From Girardinichthys multiradiatus (taxonomy: Eukaryota; Chordata; Actinopteri; Cyprinodontiformes; Goodeidae), in NCBI RefSeq assembly GCF_021462225.1, contig NC_061800.1, forward strand, positions 12,632,749 through 12,696,748: a stretch of 64,000 nucleotides of DNA, given 5' to 3'. Within the stretch, counting starts at the first letter, position 1; each line of letters begins with the position of its first letter. The translations under genes and the position numbers were made by a program. Shown here in pieces: positions 1-8,900 of the stretch. The notes beneath the pieces were generated by a model. That model saw only the letters and a program-made list of their open reading frames with translations, did no database searches and had not been told where the DNA came from.

Positions 1-240
1 TAAAATTTTGGAGTCCATAACTAAAAAGCATTTGGTTGCACTGGGTTTTATTTAAGGCGGCCAGAGAGAAAGAGATAAATTCAATAGCACACCACACTTT
101 TTAGATTTATTTTTTTAAAATAACAAAACAAAACCTTAAACTTCACGGCTATGCACTACTAACATAATATCCATGGAAGTCTGTAAGTTTGTAACATGAT
201 CAATTTGAAGAAGAGGTATGAATACTTTTGCAAAGCACTG
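1..240 (-). mobile_element. Tc1/mariner-like element, one terminus (cut by window edge)
   Basis: The stretch ends in a terminus reading ...GAATACTTTTGCAAAGCACTG followed by TA at 241-242, the usual Tc1 target dinucleotide. Bases 35-140 resemble the sub-terminal part of a fish Tc1 family whose decayed relatives appear here at 27985-28992, 39940-40350, 61500-61685 and 63505-64000. No coding sequence is left in this piece. Orientation is inferred from the related copies. Confidence 0.6.
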
Positions 241-242
241 TA

Positions 243-3232
243 GGTGTCTGTATTTGTGTTTGACACATGGTCTCTTACTAGAATCAGTGCAGAGAAATTT
301 CTCTGACACAGAAGTCATTGTGAAAATGTATTCAATGAAAAAAAGTATTTTTTAGAGTATTTTGCACCATCTACCTGATGTAGATAAACCTGCCTTATTT
401 TGTGCCAAATTTAATTCAGGGAGTCTCCTGCTTCAGACTTAGCTGGTACACATATTCCTGTCCTTTATTCTGACTTTGTCAAGGTTAACCTCAGGTTGGT
501 CTTGGCTTTGGATTAGGTTTAATTTAATTAGGCTTATGAGCTACAACAATAATTAATTTCCCTTCGCGATTTATGAATATTTAGTTTTTTTGAATTGAAT
601 TTAACAGAAAAAAAAAGGCTGATTTTTATCTGGACTAAAACACTGGTATTTGTTTCAAGCCAAATTATATCCAGACTATTTGGGACAAGTTTGACTTTTT
701 GTCTTAAAAGGAAAAAACTAGAAAGTGCTATGAAACAACCAGGTTCAATGAACAGAGGCCTGTTAGGATCTAAACATGCTATGGATCATGAGGGTTGAGA
801 TGCAAACTAAAACTCTAATATACAAACGCAGATCAGAGTTTTGTGGCCAGTTTCTGATCTTGTGTTTTTGTAAAGCTTTGACCTGCCAATCTGGATTTTA
901 GGTGATTCTGATTGCTTTTTGAAAACTTTAATACATGAAATGTTCAAAGTGTTTTTGCTAGCCTTCCTGCCATGAGTGCGTATTTATACTGGGAGCAGAG
1001 GCAGCATCACACAGTGTGTGTGAGAGATAGAGAGAGCTGTCACTGACAAACAGGTGTTTACTATTTTAAAACGATTAAATGGTTACGGAGGTGATATTTT
1101 TAAGCATTTTTAGCAGTTAACACAGGTAACCAAAAAGGCTGCAAATATTTCCAAATCCAGCATTTTCCAAGCTAGTTGGGTTGAAAGCTTAAAAGGATAA
1201 AACAGACAACATCGTTGTAAAATGTTCAACCTTTCTGGTATCTGCTGAAAGTATCACTCTCTCCTGCAGCCTGAATGGACCACAGACATGCCTCAGCATT
1301 TCATAGAAAATACTTTCCTTTTTAAGTAGCTATCTCTGAGTATCAGCATTCTCACTGAAGTTGGCGCTTAGCTATTACGTGTTCACTTTACATAAAATTT
1401 TCCATTTTTGACTTTTTACCTATCTGGTCACCGGGCAGGTCAGGTCAAGCTGAAAATCACCTGATTCTCAACAGCTGGTGTTTTCTCAGTACATTTCTAG
1501 CTTATATTAGTAGATTTAAAAACATTTTGCTTGGGTGAGATAATTATTACACCAACTTACTTTGCCATCAATGTCCTTCTTGTCATGAAAGAAGTAGAAC
1601 ATGTCATGAAACGGCCTACTATGAGCAGAAGCCTGCTTATACCTAATCATTATAAGGACGATGAGGCTTCAGTTAGAAATCAAAACGAAAACATAAAGAC
1701 ACATGCATACCATTAGCCCTGCAGTTGTGTTGCATCTTAACCAGCTTCCTCTATATGTTTGGAGGCAGTCATGAAAAAACAAAGCAACATGTCCTTACAA
1801 CAACTAAACATGTGACAGTGTGACTATGTGCAATACAAAATGACATGTATATTGTTTCCTAAACACAAAATATCATATATATTTCTCTTTTTATCAGCTA
1901 GAACATGCTGCTTATCATTGTGGTTAATATTATTTACAGTATGTGTTATCTGTCCTGTTTTGTTGCAGTTTAAAAGAAAGTGTGTTTGTGCTCTGAAAGT
2001 AACACGCTGCGTGCCTTTCTAACCGAGTGTTGTAGTGAGCGTGGCCACTCCATGGCGAAGTAGGCGAATGTGGTGATGATGATGTCAGGAGTTTGCTGAA
2101 CATTGGTGGTAGGCTTCCGGTCTCCTGCAGCCGGGCTGGTCCTGGCTGCAGGAGACTAGAGGGACTGGACAGGTTCAGATTGGGAGGAAGATGGAACAGA
2201 CATTTTAGAAGATGAAGATGAGTATGGCAGGTTGGATTCAGAGTTATTTTTATCCTTAAATTGCTTAATATACAAATTTTCGAATGGATTGATGCGTTTT
2301 CTTTTATTTATCCAAAAAGGCCACATGTTAGTGTTTATTTGTGTATCTTTATCACGGAGCTCTGCTTCCTCACCATCTTGTATCGTTTTGCTGTTTGACA
2401 ATCACCAAATCATTAACGCCTTTCTTTGTGTTGAGCTGAACTTTTCAAATCTGTTCAAACCAAACAGTTCATGCAATGTTCTGAATTTCTCTCACGGTTA
2501 TACTCAGAAAGTCACAACGTTGAAGTGGTTTCCTGCTTCATGGAAAGTGTGGGCATAAGATGCCTCACAAAAAAGTGCTTTGGTTTGTTTTGCTTGACAA
2601 TGTTTTGATTTTTATATTACTATTCTTTTTTTTTTTTCTTTTTTTTTGTGTAAATGTGCCTTTTTCTATCCTGAGCAACACAAACTTAAGACTGCCTTAC
2701 TTTTACCCTGTTTTCTGAAGACCTCTTCATATCCGCTGTTCTTGCTGTGGGGAGTCTGACAGAGCATGCTCTGTTTCTCTGTGTTTACATGCAACAAACA
2801 TTCCTCTTATTCTAATCCATAACTAATAAGTCAACCGGCAGAAATCCTAGAATATAAGGAGAAAGTAAGCAGAATTATACAGACTGAAGTCGTTAGCTTT
2901 TCTCTCCCATTTAATTCTGATTGAAACACCTAGATTGTATTTTTGTAAACGTTATTTTTCAGTGACTTCATTTTGTTTTAAGGAGAGATGCCCTGCAGTG
3001 TTGCAACCAGGCATGGGCAGGTTAACAGTACAGATATAGTGTGAGCAGGATCTTATTTTTTTTCTGGCTTTACTGAACATAAAGTAACATTGTGTTGTCC
3101 CTGCCACACATGGTGCTGCATACTGCCAGCCAGGTGGCTGAAAGAAGTCTACTACACCTTTTCTTAGCTTACAAGAAACACAAATTTGACTATAAATATA
3201 TTCTGGTGGCAAATAGAGCTACAAAGTATATT
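243..3232. other. Intergenic DNA, no gene recognised
   Basis: AT-rich sequence upstream of xpo4. Short open frames on both strands have no recognisable domain and look like chance. Two stretches (about 730-800 and 1590-1670) resemble each other weakly. Bases 1220-1420 resemble 8765-8900 in intron 1, which suggests an old unnamed interspersed repeat. Confidence 0.5.
2120..2156. repeat. Short perfect inverted repeat
   Basis: Arms GTCTCCTGCAGCC (2120-2132) and GGCTGCAGGAGAC (2144-2156) are perfect 13-bp reverse complements around an 11-nt loop. They could form a small hairpin. No neighbouring gene explains it. Confidence 0.7.
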
Positions 3233-3470
3233 AAATGGCAGTTGTCATGGCATTATCAGTGTTAAAAGGACTGCTTGGAGGGACGTTTTGGTACATTATG
3301 ACATTTCATGTTCCATCCATTCCAACCTTGCTGACTAATAACATATTTGGCCAGTTGGGTGGACCTTTACTGTGCTCTGCGCCCACACCTGATCTGGATC
3401 TTAGCGATCCTACAGAGGTGGTGGAGAACATGATGATGGAAAAGACTTGAGAAAGATCTGGGTTGCAGTG
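3233..3470. repeat. Degenerate hAT-like non-autonomous repeat (copy 1)
   Basis: This stretch shares blocks with 23838-24153 and 46856-47175, and with the two arms of the repeat at 11809-13871. Shared blocks include the 'GTCATGGCA', 'GGACTGCTTGGA' and 'AATAACATATTTGGCCAGTT' type segments in the same order. Fuller copies end in a GTGCAGYCYTA-like terminus, which with an 8-bp target duplication at one copy points to the hAT superfamily. A small open frame here (3235-3450) is an accident of the repeat. Confidence 0.5.
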
Positions 3471-4023
3471 TCATGATTTGCTTATATCATGGAGCCCTAT
3501 CGTGAAGAATATGTGCAGTCATGGTGGGCAACTAAAGGAGTTCCACCCATCACTCTTATCAAGTTGACTACAGCTGGCAAGCTACAAACCACTTCTCTGT
3601 ACAGCAGCTGACTGAGGCTCGGGTACCGGAGCCGATAGCCCAACTAATTTTCCAGCTTTAGATACTATGAATATCCCATTAAACTGGTATTTCCACTCAA
3701 GGTTATGCCATGGGAATCTCATACAAGACCCCTTGCTTGGTGGCAACTCAGACCTTGTTTAATTTGACTGAATATGGCTTGATTATACAGTTCATTTCAC
3801 ACCATAGATTTGTGGCTAAACAGTCGCTCTATTTTGATATGAAACAACCGGTTTATTGCTGTTGTCTTTATGAATGTGTTGAACGCTTGCTTAAACTGCA
3901 CTGATGCTAATTTCCTGCATGTAAACACAAACAGCATTTTGCCATTTAGCTGTAGTATCATTACTAAGAATCAAAGGCTGGGGCTGCTCTGTCATTTTTT
4001 CCCCCACTCACTTTGCCTTTCAG
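3471..4023. other. Intergenic DNA, nothing recognised
   Basis: No domain, RNA gene or clear repeat was recognised. A pyrimidine-rich run followed by CAG at 4021-4023 may be a splice acceptor for the candidate exon that follows. Confidence 0.4.
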
Positions 4024-4520
4024 TCAGTCAGGACATGTCCTCTGACAGCTTCATTTCCAGTCTACGGTAAGCCGGGCAGCCTTCTGTGTGGGCAGAAACA
4101 GCTTCAGAACGAGTGAATACCACAAAGTGTGCGGTGTTTCCTGGATGTGTGCTTCCTTTTTATGAAGTTACAAAGTTATGACTGACAATCTTTGATGGAC
4201 TTTTTGTCCTGTTTTCCTTATGACTTTTGTATGCCTTCAGTTTGTATTTATACTCTAAGGAGCTTCTGTTTTTTCCCTCCTTGGTGTATGATACAATCTT
4301 GTTACTCTTAAGATTTATATTTATACAGATATACATATTTTTGGTATTTTCATATTCTTTTTTTCCAGGTTTTTGTGCTATTGTTAAAAACCATGAAAAC
4401 ACAGTATTATACATGTTGTAATTTTGACATTTTTTACATTTATCTATGAACTGAGAAATTGTAAAAATGCTTTCAATGTCCTGGTGTGTAAAATGTATGT
4501 ATAAATTAAATTAACCAACT
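4024..4520 (+). other. Candidate terminal exon and 3' UTR of an unidentified upstream gene
   Basis: A strong polypyrimidine tract and CAG (to 4023) precede a short open stretch ending ...DMSSDSFISSLR with stop TAA at 4068-4070. The following 450 bases are T-rich with several TATTTATA-like motifs. They end in a TATAAATTAAATTAA stretch near 4500 that could serve as a polyadenylation signal. This looks like a last exon with a 3' UTR on the same strand as xpo4. I do not recognise the protein end. In mammals LATS2 lies 5' of XPO4, but this tail does not match the LATS2 C-terminus as I know it. It could also be chance; no earlier exon was found in the window. Confidence 0.25.
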
Positions 4521-4811
4521 TGGACATGAGTGGGTTTCTATGTGAGAGAAACATGACACGGTTGCTCCATTTAACCCCAAAATTATTTTAGATGTATATG
4601 TGAAAAAAGCTTTGATGATTAAAAATATAACATTTGCCAGCTTTTACAAAAGAATATACTTATTAGATGAGTAGGAATGCATGGTCATAAATTTTATTTT
4701 TATATGTTGCTCTTTCAAGTAAATAAAAAATATTTGGAGCTTGGATTGCTGTGGGTGTAAATCAGTAAGAGATCTCTACAACGCTGTATACATGTAGGAA
4801 AACAACAAACT

Positions 4812-5060
4812 ATACAGGCAAGCCCAAAATAACTCATACCCCTGGCAGATATAGGTTTAAATTAATCTCAGCCAGAGTCCAGACTTAAATCAGAGACTTT
4901 GTAGAGGCAGCTAAAGATTAGGGTGATGATAAGGAGACCTTCTAACCTCAAAGACTTGGAGCTCATCACCAAAGATAAATCCTCAAAATGTCAATGGAAG
5001 CATGCAAAATGCTAGTGAGATTTTTCTATTCCTTATTAAAAAGAGCCCAATAATATTCAA
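4812..5060 (+). mobile_element. Tc1/mariner remnant, transposase C-terminal fragment
   Basis: The stretch opens with a sub-terminal segment (CAGGCAAGCCCAAAATAACT...). From 4876 it encodes a decayed transposase C-terminus: the SPDLN box around 4876-4890, then KIRVMIRRPSNLKDLELIT-like sequence after a frame change. The catalytic core is missing, so the element is dead. Both ends are ragged. Confidence 0.6.
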
Positions 5061-5620
5061 CAGGCTGTTTTTATGAAAAGTAAATAAAACCTAACCTGTA
5101 AACAGTCCCCTCTGGGGATTACTACTAAACCCATTACCTGCTCATATGTGTAATGTTGTCTGATCAATATAAATCTCAATATTTCTGCAGTTATTAGTTT
5201 CATAGACAGTTGCATGTTTATGTTTTTCACACCCACCCTGGGAATCCCAATTTCCCTATCCACCTGCAGTGACATGACCTCATGTCATATTTTAACCATT
5301 TTACTTGTATTAGCTGAAGTAAACAGATATTCCACTGCTCTGCCATCTATTATATCTTGGTTTCTTTCTGATCGTATTCAAATTAATGTCGTTATTAAAC
5401 AATATCGAAAATATTATGAATGGGGGGGGGGGGCTTCACGGTTGACTGCAGTTTTGATTAGTTAAAAATGTATTTCTGCCAGCTTGATGCAGTTAGAAAA
5501 CACTTCTTAGGACGGCGTTTGTCAATTTTACGTTGTTTATTATATTTATCCCTTTTTGCAAAAGCGGAACCACTGTGTAAGACATACAGGAATTATGAGC
5601 AATAATTTGAGTATATTTCA
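5061..5620. other. Intergenic DNA with a 12-G homopolymer
   Basis: No gene is visible. A run of 12 G lies at 5422-5433 and may vary in length between individuals or be hard to sequence. The rest is AT-rich up to the GC-rich xpo4 promoter. Confidence 0.5.
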
Positions 5621-5744
5621 AAATTAAACCTTCACTTTCAGCTCATATTTCTCCCAGTCATTGTTTACATTTTTCGTAGCCGTGGTCCAGCTCCAGAGCG
5701 CAAAGTTCTTGCAGAGTTCTGCCACAGGAAAGTGCTTTTCCACG

Positions 5745-5754
5745 GTTACGTAAC
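5745..5754. promoter_or_regulatory. Perfect D-box palindrome (PAR-bZIP / NFIL3 type)
   Basis: GTTACGTAAC matches the RTTAYGTAAY consensus at every position. That consensus is bound by DBP, TEF, HLF and NFIL3, and D-boxes are known in fish as light- and clock-responsive elements. It lies about 80 bases upstream of the xpo4 start codon. Function is inferred. Confidence 0.5.
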
Positions 5755-5790
5755 TCGCTGAGTCTCCACGCCGTGGATCCTGCCGGGCAG

Positions 5791-5808
5791 TCCCACAATG
5801 CAGAGCGC
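5791..5808 (+). promoter_or_regulatory. Candidate ZNF143/Staf binding site
   Basis: TCCCACAATGCAGAGCGC fits the pattern TCCCA-NN-ATGC-NNN-GCG(C) of ZNF143 sites common in CpG-island promoters. It sits 25 bases upstream of the chosen start codon and overlaps an alternative in-frame ATG at 5809. No spacing to a mapped transcription start can be tested here. Confidence 0.45.
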
Positions 5809-5832
5809 ATGGCGCGTCATTGGAGAGAGCCG

Positions 5833-5901
5833 ATGATGATGGCGGCGGTTGGTGCACCAGAAGTGATCACACAGCTGGAGAGCGCTGCCAAAGTTTTAAT
5901 G
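5833..5901 (+). CDS. xpo4: xpo4 coding exon 1
   Basis: This exon encodes residues 1-23, [20 protein letters not shown] followed by VLM. It ends in phase 0 at the donor ATG|GTGAGA. The third ATG has G at +4. The frame stays open upstream to at least 5701, so the 5' limit rests on similarity to known exportin-4 rather than on an upstream stop. Confidence 0.95.
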
Positions 5902-8900
5902 GTGAGAACCACTGTCCCCGCTTCGGGCTCGGAACACGCTTGCTAGCCCAGTCTCTGGTGGAGTTTGTCGGGTAGAAATCGCCACCGGCGGCTCGTTTCG
6001 CCCCAGTTGTTGTTGGTGATGTGTTCAGGTTAGAGACGGTATGTCTGAACGATGCGTGGCGCAGAGCCCCGCTCGGCTCCATCCCGTTAAAAAAAAAATA
6101 CATTTATCAACTTAAAATACCTCGCTGGTTCTACCTGTCCTTCCTACATCTACTGACTTTAAATTCCAACCGCCGTCTTTGTGCTGTTGCTCGGTTTCCC
6201 CGAAACTTTAGCGGTCCGCCTTCTCTCTCTCTGCCGCTAAATCAAGTTTCTGTGGACTCCAGACACAGTTGGAGCATCTCGCATTTCTCTGTCTGTGGCT
6301 TACGCGCCTCCTCACCCTCCTAAAAACACAATTTCCCTCTAAACCTGTACTGGTCCCCTCAGAGGAGCCTGAACCTGCTTTGGTGTAAATAAGGCAGAGG
6401 TGCCCGGCTAGGGGCGAGTAGCTAACCATGTGCATGTCGGGGCATGCTGGGCAGCTGAGCTAGCTGATGCCTCTTCGTGCCCGTTTTAATGCAACCGGGT
6501 TCGTTTAAATAAACCGTCGCAGTTCAAAATAAAAGCGTTAGATGAGCAATCTTCCTAGTAGTATAGTGAGCTCAATAGCTGCCATGAAATATTCATCTGG
6601 GAGGTGCGTCTCACCTAAAGCGTGTAGTCAACACATCCAAGATGCACATATGTAATGATCCTAGAAATCCAATGCAGAAGGAGAAAACAGATGTTTGTAT
6701 CAGGAGGAGAGACACAAATCAGCAGCAGATCTCATGCCAAAGACCGGATAATTAACGTTTATAAAATGATCAAATCAGGTTTTAAACTAGAGATCCGCTC
6801 AACAGTCATTTTATAGCTGATTTCCGATCACCGAATGGATAAAACTCTGACCTGCCGATTCCGATTTCTCTTCTAAGGGCTCCACAGGACGATAACATTT
6901 ATTTTTTTCTCTTTTTGGAAAAATTGAAATCTAACTTTTTAGTAAAATAAAAATGATCATTTTCAGAAATAAACCAACATTACAGATTTGTCTCCCTGTT
7001 TATGACTGGAAATCTACATGTATAGTAAAAACCTCTAGTATATTTATACAGATAAAACCACACAGGAAGTGATAGTGTTTCACCTTAAGTCCTTGGATGC
7101 ATCCCTGCTCCAGCACGCCTGAATCAAAAGGCTAAATTACCTCCTTTGTCAGCAAGTTTTGCAACTGGCCTGGTCATTAACCATTTCATTTGATTCAGGT
7201 GTGTTGGAACAGGGATGACGAGTTGCAGACCCGTTCCCTAAACCTACACGGTACCAGACTGACAACAACACTGATTGCTGAAGAAGTTGTTACAACTAGA
7301 AAAGTACTCTAGTATCTAACTTTTCACATCCTGTTTAACCTTGGGAACGTAGGACCCTAATCGTTGAAGCTTTGTAGGTCGAATACTTTCCCATTCTTGC
7401 TTGATGTACAACTTCAGTTGCTCAGCAGTACAGGGTCTCTGGTGTCATATTTTGTGCTTCATGAGGTGTGGCTCACATGGTAGGGGTTCGACCTTTAACC
7501 GGTGGGTTGTCGGTTCAAACCCCCATGCTCCATTCATCTCAGTTGTTGTGTAAGTCCCTGAAAAAGACGTTGTGTGGTGGCAGCTGCTGTAGGTAATTTT
7601 TGTAAAAATGTATTTAATACATGTTTGTTTAAACTGTCACTATGTCCTAATAGTAGAATATGGGACAGATAATCTGTTGAAATCCCGGTCAGAAACAACC
7701 AATCAGAGGTAGGAGGAATGTCTTAATGGCGTCAGTCTCTCTCATGCACGCTGGTCACAGCCGTCCCCCTGCACAGATTCTCCAGATTCTCTGAATGTTT
7801 GATAATATTATGGACCGTAAATGATGAATTACCCAAATACCTTGTAATTGTATGTTGAGAAAAATCTTTCTTAAACTGTTGGACTATTTGCTCACGCAGT
7901 TCACAAAGTGGTGAACCAAAACCATTCTTGCTTGTGAAAAGCAGAGTATTTCGGGAATGCTCCTTTTATACCCAATCTGGCGTTTTTTGAGCATTTCTCA
8001 ACTTTTCCAGTCTTTTGTTGTCCCTATCCCAGCCTTTTGGGAACATTTTGTAAGCATCAAATTCAAAATAATTGAATATTTGCACAAAAAAACCCCAATA
8101 AAGCTTATCAATTTGAACAATAAATATCTTGTCTTTGAAGTGTATTCAGTTGCATATACAGTAGGTTGAACAGGATTATATTCTGTTTTCATTTAAGGTT
8201 TACACAACGCCCAACTTTATTGTAATTGGGGTTGTAGCATCATTGAGATTTCTAAAAAACAAAGTTAGAGATAGTTGGCCTCTGCTGGTGTTTATTGAAT
8301 TTACTTGAAAATCCTTTGATGCGGTGCACAAAACAAAAAGTGTTGGTGATCTACAGTCTATTGGAATTTTTTTTTATTGAGAAATAGAAAAAACGTGTGA
8401 ATTTTCGTTATTATTCTTTTTTTTATTCATAAGGAAAAATCTTATAAAATCAATATTGGAAATCCAGGGCTTTACAAAATTAGTGCTTGGATATCATCCA
8501 CAAAATCACTGATTAGTGCATTCTGATTTTTAACTTTTCATTATTGTGCTGACTGCAAATATCGGTGAGTCAGTTGGGAGCTTTTTTTAGTTACTTTCTA
8601 ACCAATGATGATCAACATACATCTACGAGTCATACCAGTCATGAAGTCATTTAAACCACAAGGAAAAAGAAATCGGGGATTACTTGTGAAAAGTTCCTCG
8701 ACCTGCTACAACAGCAGTCTCTGTATGTGTATTCTCTAGACAATGTAGATCTTTACCTTAAATCAGATTTTTATGAGCCTTTCGAAACATTCAGCCTTCC
8801 TGTTACCTGCTGAAAGTCTTGCTCTCTCATGGACTAATTGAACTGTTTCCTTTTAAAGAGCTTCTTACATCTCCATGCTACGTGTGACTTTTGAACACCT

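Larger units (their letters stand above)
5621..6530 (+). promoter_or_regulatory. xpo4: xpo4 promoter region, CpG-rich
   Basis: GC and CpG content rise sharply from about 5680 and fall after about 6500, spanning coding exon 1 and the start of intron 1. No TATA box is seen near the start codon. An inverted CCAAT box (ATTGG, 5819-5823), a perfect GTTACGTAAC palindrome (5745-5754) and a ZNF143-like site (5791-5808) lie within 90 bases upstream of the start codon. A second ZNF143-like half (GGCATGCTGGG, 6441-6451) lies in intron 1. The layout fits a TATA-less housekeeping promoter. The transcription start cannot be fixed from sequence alone. Confidence 0.75.
7320..8236 (-). mobile_element. Decayed DNA transposon carrying a SINE head and an hAT-like MITE
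   Basis: Segments 7320-7460, about 7556-7578 and 7768-8236 read as one fish DNA transposon whose transposase would lie on the minus strand. The right terminus is AATTGGGGTTGTAG after TTTACACAACGCCCAACTTT. Most of the transposase is deleted, and the left end is missing. A tRNA-like SINE head (7462-7555) and an hAT-like MITE (7579-7765) lie inside. Family assignment is from memory of common fish repeats; the breaks themselves are visible. Confidence 0.5.

Noticed and set aside
3235..3450. 71-residue open frame upstream of xpo4
   Set aside because: It falls in an hAT-like repeat with relatives elsewhere in the window that are not open.
5624..5857. 77-residue minus-strand open frame over the xpo4 promoter and first exon
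   Set aside because: It is an effect of high GC content; no domain is recognised and it overlaps exon 1 antisense.
7462..7535. Functional tRNA gene
   Set aside because: Box A and B are present but the acceptor and anticodon stems do not form; it reads as a SINE head inside a decayed transposon.
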